Assembly: GCF_035582795.1 (NCBI RefSeq)
Contig: NC_134365.1
Location: 78,101,635-78,165,634, forward strand
DNA from: Mycteria americana
Taxonomy: Eukaryota; Chordata; Aves; Ciconiiformes; Ciconiidae
Reading direction: 5' to 3'
DNA length: 64,000 bases
Shown: positions 39,401-51,100 of the stretch, piece by piece
Numbering within the stretch: the first letter of the stretch is position 1
Layout of the letters: each line of letters opens with the position of its first letter
The notes under the pieces: model-generated
Told to the model about the DNA's origin: nothing
Seen by the model: the letters and a program-made list of their open reading frames with translations, nothing else
Databases searched by the model: none
Translations under genes and position numbers: made by a program

Positions 39401-42195
39401 GTTCTTCAGTGGCTATTTTTATGTGAGGGCCAGGTGTGTGGGGGTGTGTGTGTGCAATGAGGTATGCTTTGGGAATGTACAGAAAGACTGCGGGGGGGAG
39501 ATGGGCATCGAATCAAATGCAACTCTGATACAGAATTTACTAGTGCTGTTCTACAGAAGACAGGATACTTCGTGCACTTGTGGCAACGTCAGCTTTTGGT
39601 GGAAAAAAGATGCTTGTCAATTATGTGTGTTTCAGACTTGTTCTTTTAGCACTGACATGCTGTGTTGTGAACGAGGCTTTCAAGAAAGAAGTCCTTTGAG
39701 TTGCCAGTTGAAGTAGGGAGAGACCTAGTAATTACAGATGGATTTCCCAACGTTTAATTCTTCCTGCTCCCTCTGCCTGCTGATAGGAAACTGGATTTGT
39801 CCAAAGTTCCCAATAGCATCTCCAACTATACCTTCCTTTTGTTTTTTACTTACTACATTTCTAGGCTGTGGCATGCACTTCTGCATAGGTAAGAAGGTAC
39901 CCTGGGTCTTTGCTAATTTGAGGTATTCTTGTGCTTGTGATCTGCTTAGAAAATACAGTTAAGTCTGCCCTTTGATTAACGATTTTGGGTTAAGTTCTCA
40001 GTTACTAAGAATTCACAGCAGCTGGAAATCTGTTTTCAACCCACTTTCCTTTATCCCATTTAGCTCATGCCGAACTATCCGTTCTTGTCAATGGCATGGA
40101 GCTAAGCACAGGAGTGAGTCCCTTAACAGCATTAAACCAGACCAGCTTAATTAGTGTGGCTGTCTGCAGTCTCATTTGGGGGTTTCATGGAGGACTGCAG
40201 AGTTGCTTGTGCTTTCTGGAAGAGTTTACGAATGTAACTGGTACCTGGTGGAAATGTCCAGGGAAAGTGGTTGCTGTAGGGAGCTTTCCCTCTTCAATCA
40301 GTGGTGGAAAAGGGAAGGAAGAGCAGCAGCACTGCCTAGTGGAGAAAACTCTTGTCTCAGGTGAGCATTTTGGGCCCTGGTGTGGCTAACTAGCTCTCTA
40401 AGGACAAATGAGTTAATCTCCTTCTGCCTAGGTTTCTCCTTCTACCAGGTAGGTAGAGTAGTGCTGATATAGTGCTGAGCTTTATAAAATGGTCAAGGGA
40501 CCACAAGTAAAAGGTGTGATGCAGCATGATGATTCTGTCTGTTGTTGGCTGTTCTATTATTATATTCAAAGAAAAAGTGCGCTGTGAGTCGCCCCGAAGA
40601 CGCAGACTAGCAAACAGCCATGCCGTGCAGTACCACGGAAGAATGATCATATCTTTCTAATACTTTCTGGTATTTCAGGAGTTGTGGAGCTGCATGTTTC
40701 CTGCATTTGTATTTCTGTTTATTTTAGTCTCCAGCAGGGACCAAGCACATAGACAATTAAGTTCCGGGTACGACTGTGGTTTCGTTTTTAAGAGTAGTCA
40801 GTACCGTGCGGCGCAACTTCCCTCTTGCATGCTCTGCGTGCATCGTGCTGCCCCGCATGGGAGGCTGCAGCTTCGGCGTAGGACGCTCCGAGCTTGGGGG
40901 TCAGTCCCCTCTCCCCATAAATTTCATCGTGCCTGCTGTGAGAAGATCTTGGAAGAGCTGGAGAGTTACTAAAGGAAAGAATAGTAAGTTTGGGAAAAGG
41001 GACTCTTTTGGGTGCTTTTAAAAATTTTTTTTTTTTTTTTTTTTAACTGTAAGGCTTTCTGTGTCCATGTGGATTGTTCTTGCTAAGATGACCTCACTTC
41101 TGATGCTAATGAGCAAAAATGGCTCTTGAAAGGTCTGGTACTAAACAAGGAAGTAAAACTAAGTTTTAAACTGGGCACACAATGCATATTCTCTTTTTTT
41201 TCCTTATTTGTTTTTTAATTCTGGTTTTCTGAAGGCAGAAATATTACTATTAACATTAACATTCCCACTTGGTTTTTGTTCCCTCCTTTGTGTGATCTAT
41301 TTAGACAACTGTTCCTAGGAAATGTGTTTGAGCTAATGCGGAGTAGGGCTTTTGTCTTTTCAAACAGGAAATAAAACAGTTGAAACAATTCGGTAACATT
41401 GGTAAGTGCCTTGTGTATATTCTACAGCTAGTTTTTTATGCTAGAAACCGCTGGTAGCAGATGAATGCTTTATATCGTATATCAGGGGTATCTGGGAGCC
41501 AGACTGTGTGAAGACTCATGGAGGAAAAGTGAGCTGATCTGACCCAACTAGAGAATTAGTTGTTTTATCGGTAGTTGTGGCATTGCAATGTTGTGCAATA
41601 GTCTAGCTCTTGGCCGAAGAAAAATTCACTTGTTGGCTGCCTCAGCAGGTGGCACAGGAGAAATAAAACACCTCTTGACTTTAAAACAGACAAGCCTGTA
41701 CATCTATGATGCCCTCAGAGAATGAAAGACCAAATTATGCCATTTCATTTGAATAGTCAATAATTAAACCTCAATTTTATTTAAAAATGTCACGATGAAA
41801 TGCCTCTACAATCAGTATTCAAGCAGTTGTCTCCTACAATGATCTATTCTCCAAGTACTAGTAAGTAATGTGTGCAGGAGGATGGAGGCCGGAAAAAAAG
41901 AGCACGTCAGTCACAGCGCTGAATAGCAGATCTGAACGGTGAGCTGCAGAGGCTGGTTGCAGCAAACATGGAAGCTTGCGTGTGAGAACCAAGTCTTCCA
42001 TCCCTTCCTATTTCTCATTAAACAGCTAACCCCAAGAAGGTGTCCAAACCCAGTGATGTTCCATTTTATGTTGTTTCTGCAATATGTTATTCTTTGAAAG
42101 GCTGCTGTCTGGGACCAAGCCTCACAGAAATGCAGCTTGCCACGTGAAGGACTGCTCGCAAATGCTAATGATTGGTAATAAGCAATGAGTCTGTT
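39401..42195. other. Intergenic region between PARVB and PARVG
   Basis: No gene was recognised. It contains a GT-rich run (39429-39453), a CpG-rich patch (40760-40935) and a run of about 20 T (41024-41044). Noncoding first exons of PARVG could lie here, but none can be assigned from sequence alone. Confidence 0.6.
40760..40935. promoter_or_regulatory. CpG-rich patch upstream of PARVG
   Basis: By eye count about 14 CpG dinucleotides fall in about 175 bp, whereas flanking kilobases have very few. It lies 7.2 kb upstream of the PARVG start codon and 5.5 kb past the PARVB stop. It could be a promoter or 5' exon of PARVG or another regulatory element. There is no direct evidence of transcription. 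Confidence 0.35.
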
Positions 42196-42199
42196 AAAT

Positions 42200-42900
42200 G
42201 CTAAGGAACTGCAGTTCTCAGGCTCTGAAATGGCTGTGGGAAATCAATGTCGATAAATGTGAGGTGAAACACATGGAGGAAAAAACAATACTGGCTCTCC
42301 AGATAAATGATGGGCTCTGAGCGAAGCGTTGCTATTTAGGAATAAGATCTTAGGGATATAGTAGATAGTTCCATTAAGATGTCAGTTCAGCAGTGATCAA
42401 AAAACCAAACAGTATTTGGAATTAGGAGAAGAGGAATGCAGAACAATGCAGCAAACGCTGTGGTGCACCTCCCTAAATCTGTGGAGGTCTGGTTCCCAGT
42501 GCTTCAAAAGGATGTGATAGTGCTGGAGAGAGTTCAGGAAAGGGCGACCGGGATGATCAAAGGTACTACGGAGTGGTTTCCCTGTGAAGGACGACTAAGA
42601 TGTAGGCTGAGCTTCCTCGGTTTCCGAAAGAGTTGACTGTTGAGGGTGTAGGATAGTAATACAGTAATAACACGGAGTAGTAACACAGTGACATGAAGAA
42701 CGTGAACCAGTTGGTCTCCTTTGCCCTGCGCGTAGTGGGGAGCTTCAGGGGAAGCTGGCAGGTGGCAGGCCAAAGCAAGCAACAGGAGGTGGTGCTTCAT
42801 CCAAGGTAAAGCCACGCTGTTCAGCTCCTCACTGCCGAACGGTGGGAGATGCACGTATTCAAGGGGTGAACGGGACGTTCATGGCAAGTAAATGTGTTGA
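42200..42900 (+). repeat. Degenerate CR1-like LINE fragment (reverse transcriptase C-terminal region)
   Basis: A short open stretch (42436-42636) contains DVIVLERVQERATGMIKG at 42511-42564. This matches 12 of 18 residues of [18 protein letters not shown] in the clear CR1 copy at 46548-46601. Upstream, gtcgataaatgtgaggtgaaacac can encode a VDKCEVKH-like segment typical of the LINE region just before this motif. Many stops and shifts separate the segments. It is older than the 44.7-47.0 kb CR1; its exact ends are uncertain. Confidence 0.65.
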
Positions 42901-44744
42901 CAGCTTCTAATTACCAGGACCCCAGTTTTGATTTAGGAAGGCTGAGCTGTGGGCCGTTGAAGTGTTTTAGGGAAGTATCTGTATATGCTTGCTCTGTTTA
43001 TGTTCTTTTCCCCCCTAAGCTTCTGCTTTTGGGTACTGTAAGGACTGGATACTAGGCAAGCCGGTCTTACCCAGTATAGCAATTTTAGCACTCTGACTGA
43101 GTAGGACACACAGAACCGAGGCCTTGGAGGATGTTAACTTACCCTATTGCAAATTCTTAATTTGAGGCCCAAGAGTGGCTTCTGGTGTTTGGGTTCCTTG
43201 GCCAAACAGAGACCAAGGATGTGGCAGGCAGCACACATCCTTTGACTACTAACACAAAGTGAAGTGAGAGATACAGGGGTTGAGTATTGCAGCAAAGCTG
43301 AGTTAGCGTAGGTTGCGGTTTACACAGATGATTACAGAATCCTTATGAGCAGGACCTCCCAATGCATAACAGCTGTCAGAAACCTAATTTAAAAGTAAGT
43401 TGTCCTTAGGTTGCTCTGTATTAATTCACTCTTCTCTCTCAGTTAATTTCATCTGGGCAGTCTTATCTCAGATAGTTCAGTTGTTCCTCAGGCACTGAAT
43501 GACTCAATTTCTCCTATCTTATTTTACCAAGCACCTTTTTAGAGACAGCGTTCAGTTTTGCAGGCACCATAATGAAACTAATTCTCTCGTGACCCTTTCC
43601 CCTAGTGGCTTGCTGGGAATTTTGTACCTAATTTGTTTTACCAGACTGACGTGCAAAAGCATCCGATGGCTATTTTCTATTCTTGGCTTGGCAAAATCTG
43701 TGTTAAAATACATGTTCGTAATGCACTTTGACTGGAGCCTTTAATAAATACGTGAGAGAGAGCCTGCAGAGCAGCACCATGGTGTTTGGGGTATAAAGCT
43801 AGCAAAGAGAGAAATGTCACTTTGGAGATCTTCGATGGGCAGCGTGCAACAGCACTCACGGCAACTCTTTTGCTCTATTGTGCTTGTAGGGCTGGGTCAT
43901 CGCAGCACCTCACTTCAGGCACCTGTAGTAGCAGCTGAGACTGTCTTTTTGGTAATAGAATGAAGGAGGTAACTGAGAAATGCAAGCTGGGGCAGGACCC
44001 TTGTTTAAATGCTCTGGATTGCTCTTTAAAGGTGCCTGTCCGTGTCCGCTGATTACAGAGTGAGCCTTGAGAGACAGGGCTCCTAATACAGACATCTCGG
44101 GTAGACAGTAGGAGTCCTCTCCTGTATGAACCTCTAACATGGGGCATCTCGCTTTCTGTTAAAAAAGATCAAAAAGAGTCAGCCTCCCCTCTCCTACAGT
44201 GGCCCTGCAGCACTAAACTTCAGAGAGAAGGGAGAGCATTTCCCATCCACGAGCAGGTAGCACTCCAATTAGAGCAGAGCAGCAGTCCCTCCCACCGGGT
44301 ACCCTGCATCCAGCAGCAGCTGGGATTTGATGATTCAGAGGAGTGTAAAAAGTCTTCCTGGTCATCATATGATTCTCTTCTCTGCTCTGGCTTTCATAGA
44401 TTTTTAGGACTGTCGGGAAAGATGAGATCTCTTACTCAGGCTAGTACAGATGCTGCCGTGACACAATCCATACGCTGCCATGATTGTCCAGGGCTCAGAG
44501 CTGTGATCCTTCTGTAGTTCCCTCCACCTCGGCAAACAACCATTTATTTGTACAGTTGCAGTATATAACTCTGATTTCTTGCACTTAAATCAACATACGT
44601 TTGGTTTGATAAAGAGCCATCCTACTTCTTGCATCATAATACCATTTGTAAAAGAGTCTATTTAGATTCTACTATCTGTAACTTTTTATTGACTTTTAGT
44701 CTTTGCCAAGCTAAAGCATTCTCATTCTCTTAGTCTTGTGGACT
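42901..44744. other. Intergenic, nothing recognised
   Basis: AT-moderate sequence between the old LINE fragment and the CR1 copy. Short open stretches on both strands show no family features. Confidence 0.6.
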
Positions 44745-47023
44745 TGACTGGACCTATTGTTTGCGAACAGAGAAGGACTTGTGGGTGATGTGACGGTTGG
44801 AAGCTGTCTTGGGCATAGTGATCATAAAATGATAGAGTTTTTGATTCTTGCAGAAGTAAGGAGGGGCGTCAGCAGAACTGCTACCCTGGACTTTTGGAGG
44901 GCAGACTTTGGCCTGTTTAGGAGACGGAGTTCCTTGGGAGGCAGTCCTGAAGGGCAGAGGAGTCCAGGAAGGCTGGACATTCTTCAAGAAGGAAACTTAA
45001 AAGCGCAGGAGCAGCCTGTCCCCATGTGCCAAAAGATGAGCTGGCGGGGAAGACGACCGGCCTGGCTGAACAGAGAGCTTTGGCTGGAACTCAGGAAAAA
45101 AAGGAGAGTTTGTGACCTTTGGAAGAAGGGGCAGGCAACTCAGGAGGACTACAAGGATGTCGTGAGGTTATGCAGGGAGAAAATCAGAAGGGCCAAAGCC
45201 CAACTAGAACTTAATCTGGCTACTGCCATAAAAGACAATAAAAATGTTTCTATAAATACTTGAGCAACAAAAGGAGGGCTAAGGAGAATCTCCATCCTTT
45301 ATGGGATACAGGGGGAAACACAGTGACAAAGGATGAGGAAAAGGCTGAGGTACTCAATGCCTTCTTTGCCTCAGTCTTTAACAGTCAGACCAGTTGTTCT
45401 CTGGGTACCCAGCCCCCTGAGCTGGAAGACTGGGACAGGGAGCAGAATGAAGCCCCCATAGTCCAAGGGGAAATGGTTAGCGACCTGCTACACCACTTAG
45501 ACACACACAAGTCTATGGAGCCGGATGGGATCCACCCAAGGGCACTGAGGGAGCTGGCAGAAGTGCTCACCAAGCCACTTTCCGTCATTTACCAGCAGTC
45601 CTGGCTAACCGGGGAGGTCCCAGTTGATGGGGGGTTAGCAAATGTGACACCCATCTACAAGAAGGGCCAGAAGGAGGATCTGGGGAACTACAGGCCTGTC
45701 AGCCTGACCTCGGTGCTGGGGAAGGTTATGGAGCAGATCACCTTGAGTGCCATCACGCGGCACGTACAGGACAACCAGGTGATCAGGCCCAGCCAGCATG
45801 GGCTTATGAAAGGCAGGTCCTGCTTGACCAACCTGATCTCCTTCTATGACAAGGTGACCCGCTTAGTGGATGAGGGAAAGGCTGTGGATGTTGCCTGCCT
45901 GGACTTTAGTAAAGCCTTTGACACTGTTTCCCACAGCATTCTCCTGGAGAAACTGGCTGCTCATGGCTTGGACGGGTGTACGCTTCGCTGGGTAAAAAGC
46001 CAGCTGGCTGGCTGGGCCCAAAGAGTGGTGGTGAATGGAGTTAAATCCAGTTGGCAGCTGGTCACAAGCGGTGTTCCCCAGGGATCAGTACTGGGGCCCA
46101 TTCTGTTTAATGTCTTTATCAATGATCGGGATGAGAGGATGGAGTGCACCCTCAGTAAGTTTGCAGAGGACACCAAGTTGTGCGGGAGTGTTGATCTGCT
46201 TGAGGGTCGGAAGGCTCGACAGGGATCTGATCCGAGGGGGGTTTTATGAGTTTCAACAAGGCTAAGTGCTGGGTCCTGCACTTGGGTCACAACAACCCCA
46301 TGCAACGCTACAGGCTTGGGGAAGAGTGGCTGGAAAGCTGCCCAGCAGAAAAGGACCAGGGGGTGTTGGTCAACAGCTGGCTGAATATGGGCCGGCAGTG
46401 TGCCCAGGTGGCTAAGAAGGCATCATGGCTTGTATCAGGAATAGCATGGCCAGCAGGACTAGGGAAGTGATCGTGCCCCTGTACTCGGCACTGCTGAGGC
46501 CGCACCTCCAATGCTGTGTTCAGTTTTGGGCCCCCCACTACAAGAGAGACATTGAGGTGCTGGAGCGTGTCCAGAGAAGGGCAACGAAGCTGGTGAAGGG
46601 TCTGGAGCAGAAGTCTTGTGAGGAGCGGCTGAGGGAACTGGGGTTGTTTAGCCTGGAGAAAAGGAGGCTGAGGGGAGACCTTATCGCTCTCTACAACTAC
46701 CTGAAAGGAGGTTGTAGAGAGCTGGGGGTCGGTCTCTTCTCCCAGGTAACAAGTGATAGGACAAGAGGAAATGGCCTCAAGTTGCGCCAGGGGAGGTTTA
46801 GACTGGATATTAGGAAATTTTTCTTCACTGAAAGGGTTGTCAAGCATTGGAACAGGCTGCCCAGGGAAGTGGTTGAGTCGCCATCCCTGGAGGTATTTAA
46901 AAGATGTTTGGATGAGGTGCTTAGGGACATGGTGTAGTGGTGGTCTTGGCAGTGTTAGGTTAATGGTTGCACTTGATGATTTTACAGGTCTTTCCCAACC
47001 TACACGATTCTATGATTCTATGA
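44745..47023 (+). mobile_element. CR1 LINE retrotransposon, 5'-truncated, frame-broken
   Basis: This is a chicken-repeat-1 family non-LTR element on the + strand. It begins within the C-terminal part of the endonuclease domain (GSCLGHSDHKMIEF at about 44802-44843), so the 5' UTR, ORF1 and most of the endonuclease are missing. The reverse transcriptase follows, with [39 protein letters not shown] and [20 protein letters not shown]. The C-terminal region ends at TAG 46935-46937 (RDMV). A short 3' UTR ends in gattctatgattctatga at 47006-47023, the diagnostic CR1 octamer tail. The frame breaks near 45245, 46210-46245 and 46420, and the active-site motif reads FAED. It is a dead copy. The 5' boundary is approximate. 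Confidence 0.95.
44757..46937 (+). pseudogene. CR1 ORF2 (endonuclease/reverse transcriptase) remnant
   Basis: Four collinear segments in changing frames make up the remnant: 44757-45245 (endonuclease end and connector), about 45246-46215 (fingers, palm and catalytic core of reverse transcriptase), about 46246-46420 (thumb-side, [16 protein letters not shown]), and about 46425-46937 (C-terminal, ending [20 protein letters not shown]...RDMV, stop TAG). In an active LINE this protein nicks the target and copies the element's RNA. Here frameshifts or small deletions join the segments, and the first Asp of the FADD catalytic box is Glu (FAED, 46160-46171). It cannot be active. Confidence 0.9.
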
Positions 47024-48080
47024 AAAACCTTTACACGAACATTAAGATTGCAAAAGCAAGCACTTAAAACTGAACATTTCCTACCATGTAAGCTGCTTAT
47101 AGAGCCTGGCTCTATCTTTTGTGTTGCCTGTGTAGGCAGCATGGCACAGCCTTACATACCTATGGTTAAAAAATCAGACTCATCTCCGCTTGCGCTGTGG
47201 TTTGAGTCACGGCTTCTAGAAGAGTGGGAGATGCATTGCCAGCCTCTTATTCGTAGATAGTTGCTGGTAATAGAGATGAACTTCAGCTGGGTATTTGGTA
47301 GGACAGTGCATATGGATGGCTATGCAGCCTCTCCACCCAGCTCCAATAATCCAATTCCTTTCTCTGACTTCCGCTGTCCTCCAACACAACTCCTAGATGT
47401 TTTGGAAAACCTCACCCGTATTTTTGTATTTGTTAACAAGGTATTTTCACATCTGTGTTGTGTATTGTCATTCTGCTTTCATTTGAGGACATCTGGGTTG
47501 GGAAGGAAAGTTGTTCTCTAATCTGTGTTTAAAATAAAAAAATCTTTGAGAAGCCATGCAACTGAATCTAATATGAAGGTGGGATTGTCTATCCAGAAAC
47601 ATGTCATTGTTTCCCCACAGCTATACCAGCTGGTCTAATAAAGGAAACTGCTTATAAATATAAGCTTGTCCCAGTAATTTAACTACTGTATTCTTGATTT
47701 AATACTTCTTAAGTATTGGTCATTTTTATAGCAGATATCCATTGATACCTAGGAAATGAAAGTTTTTTCATGTCAGTTGAAATAGGATTCTACAAATGTA
47801 TTTCAGATTAAACAGAATTAGATGGAATTAAGGCGAGTTTTAGTACTTCAGGGCTTTTTTCCTACATATTGATGATTAACAGAAAAAAGGAAAGTTCTTT
47901 TTAACTTCTTTTTCTTTACCCACATTTAAATACATTTTCAGATTTTTTTAAAAAGCAATCCACCAGTCATGAAATAGTAACTGAAAAAAGCCCTTCAGTT
48001 TGTTTGTTTTCTTCTTAGCACAAATTTTCATCTTTACATGCCTTTAATCATGTTCCTTTTCCCCCTATATTTTTTACCAG
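47024..48080. other. Region between CR1 and the first PARVG coding exon
   Basis: AT-rich sequence, probably a 5' UTR intron of PARVG because the ATG exon appears to follow a 3' splice site. No promoter or noncoding exon can be assigned. Confidence 0.5.
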
Positions 48081-48103
48081 TTTACCAGGAGTGAGAAAAG
48101 ACA

Positions 48104-48182
48104 ATGGATCCAGACTTTTTAAATGTGTTTACACAGCCTGCTGCACTTAATCAAGTCCTAGCTGAGACTGTCATCGCTCAAG
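48104..48182 (+). CDS. PARVG: PARVG first coding exon (MDPDFLNVFTQP...)
   Basis: The ATG at 48104 has a strong Kozak context (A at -3, G at +4). The exon encodes MDPDFLNVFTQPAALNQVLA and then ETVIAQ plus one base, with donor gtatgt. Just upstream are two possible 3' splice sites 8 nt apart (AG at 48079-48080 and 48087-48088), so this is probably the second or later exon of the mRNA, with a short 5' UTR portion. Confidence 0.9.
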
Positions 48183-51100
48183 GTATGTACTTTATGAACC
48201 AGGACAGAAAGAGGTCCAAGGGATGACCTGAAGAACTAAGTAGAAAATGTGCAGTACGAACAAATTGTATATTTTTCAGCAGTAGTCCCATGGTTCTATC
48301 AGCAGTAAGTAAGCTCTGTGTGTGTAATTTGGCTGCTGACTGTCTAGAGGCAGATCATGAAGAAGCAACACAAATTCTAGCTGATTCTTTAACCGAAACT
48401 TAAATTTCACACATAAGGATCTGACCAAGTTTGTTTTCCTCTTTCCAAAATTGTTTGTCTAGATCTTACTGATTTGAATTACATTGAAACATAATTTCCA
48501 ACCGAAGTCTTAATAGTCTCATATACCATTTTCTTGCTCATAAGGAATCTGTTAAAATAAAAAATGACAGTGTTTCTACATATGGCAATTAGTGATATTG
48601 GGTAATATTAAACTGATAGCAGATTTTACAGCAAACTTGCATTAGTCATGTCTGATAATGGTAATGGATCTCGTTTGCTTCCTTTCATAGGTGAGAAGAA
48701 GAAACTCATAAAACCGACCTCAAGCAACAATCCCAAATTGGAAGAATTAAAACTGGTACCATTTCTTTTACAACCTCAAGTTGTTTTAACATGTTGTGTT
48801 AGTGCTCAGCCCTGTAAATTACCCAGCTGTTTGGCCCTAGTCCCCCACTCTCTACAGATGGGGATGAGCTCTGCTTTTGGCACTTGGGCTCCACACAAGT
48901 AAACCAGAGCTTTTGCTTAAGCACAGTGCCAGAGTGGCTGGGGTTGCACAGGACCAAGCTTCAAATGCCTGCAACACCCAAGAGTGGTCACTGTGTAAAG
49001 TGGAGCATAGATTTAAAAACTGAGCTGCTTCTTGTACGATACCTCTCCTAACTTGGGACACATGGATGAGTCGCATCAGAAGTACCCAGTTGCTACTTCA
49101 TTTGTAATAGCAAAGAGAATCCATCTGGAACAGTGAACGATGATTGAAAGCAAACCCGCATCAGCATTTGCTGTGGCTAAAGAGAAATGTTCGGATACAT
49201 GCAAGTTTGCTGTCCTGATCCCATGATAAGAAGCTTTAGGATTGCTGTGCTGATTTGCAACAGTCTTCTGTCTTGTCTTCTGCCTCCTGTCTGCCAGTCA
49301 CCAGTGGCAGCTGGCTCGGCTGCAATGCAGCCTGCCGAGGATAGCATAGCGCAGAGGGAGAAGGGATGAAGGGTATGCTAGTCACCACTGGAAGTCAGGA
49401 GAAGAGCTTTCGAGTTTTTGCATGGTACGTTGTCTGCTTGAGGTAACTGTGAAGGATGAATCCTATTTCACGGGAAAGTACTTTATTTCCAAGTAATTTT
49501 GAAAATCTCCCCTGTGCATTCAATCACCATGTTTCTCTAATGGCACAGCCCAAGGGAAGGTTAGCATACTGAAAATTCGTGGAAGAAAAGTGGCATGTCT
49601 CTTTTGAGACCAGCACTTCTCGCGTTACAGAGATACTAAAATTGTTATAAATATTCTGAAAACCAGCTTAGGCTATGTGCTGATGTGCGTATTATATGGC
49701 ATTCATAAATCCATAAATAGGTGTGTTTCTATATTACGTTTTCTTAAACCTGCGTGCACATTTGATCAAAAAGATTTAATATTTGTGTCAGGCTTTCATA
49801 ATGTTTTTATACAAAAGAGAAAATCTGAAAGGTGGTGCTGCAAAATGCAATTATGTTGTCTACAGAGACACTGAATTTGTTCTTTCCAGACTGCCAAAAA
49901 TGAAGAGCTTTCCTCAGTTTATGAAGATTTCTGTGAGCTTCAGTGCTTAATCTATTTCCTGTCAGAGACTCCTGAAACAGTGTTCTTCACTGTCTAATTT
50001 CTTTGGATGATGAGGAGGTGGAAATTGGGTCCCAAAGGAGGCAATCCTCTGGGTGCCCATTGGTGCCAGTGTGGCCTTCCTGGTCAAAAGAGCTCGTGGC
50101 TCCTCTAGAGAAGAGATGGGGGTGGAGAGGGGGAGAGGGAGGTATCTTCAAGGGAAGAATAAGGGAAGCAAAGAAACTTCTGTGGGAGAAAGACTCTGTT
50201 CCAGTCCGTTGTTGTTCTGAGGTGGCTTTGGGGAACTAGGGAACGTGAAATGGCTCACTGTAGTTACTATAAATATCGAACTGCATGTAAAATAGAAGAT
50301 GGTTGCGTTTGGGAGCCAGGAGCGAACTTCTTTAAGTATTCCTTTTCTCCTTTCCCTGTTTATTAATTTTTAGGCACAAGGCTCTGCTCTGCAGCTGAGA
50401 GGGGCCCCCACACCTGGACGGAAAGCAGAGTTGTGTGAGGTGCAGGCTGTGGAGGTAGCTGTTTAGAGCCGAGATAGCAAGCGAGGGATCTCGTAGATCT
50501 GTACTCAGCAGTGCTTTCTGCTTTTCTGACCTCCAGCTGGTTGCACTGTTACGTTTGAGGTACCACCCTGTCCCTTGCACATCTAAAGCGTCGCCAGGTC
50601 TTAATCTGCAAGCATTAGCTGAGGAGCACAGCTTTCTGCTCTAGAAATTGTTGTTAATTCTTAGCTGAGGAAGTAAGTATATTACAAACACTTTGACAAC
50701 TTCTCAGTTCAGGCAATTGCCGGAGCCAGGCATTTCTCTTTCTTGTGCAGTTTCAAGCATCTCAGAGATTTTTCTTTTTTTTTTTTTTTTCCGAACTGCT
50801 TTTCACATTTTTGTTAATGTTGGCTAACATACAGGGATCTTCTATGAATTTTCTCCTCTGTTTACAGCGAGTGAGAAGGATATTATCCACACAGCAAACT
50901 CCAGACACTCACTTGTAGCAATAACAGCAATACGAGCAATACCCATCCCTCTTTCGAGAGGTTCTCGTTAACAGCCAGCTGGGGCTACTGCTTTTCAGTT
51001 CTGCTTCAGCAGGTCATCTTCCCTTTTTGTTAAGGTATGTGGATAAAACACATGCTTGGGGAAATGCTGCAGAGCTCCTTTGAAAGGTCTGGTCTGTAGG

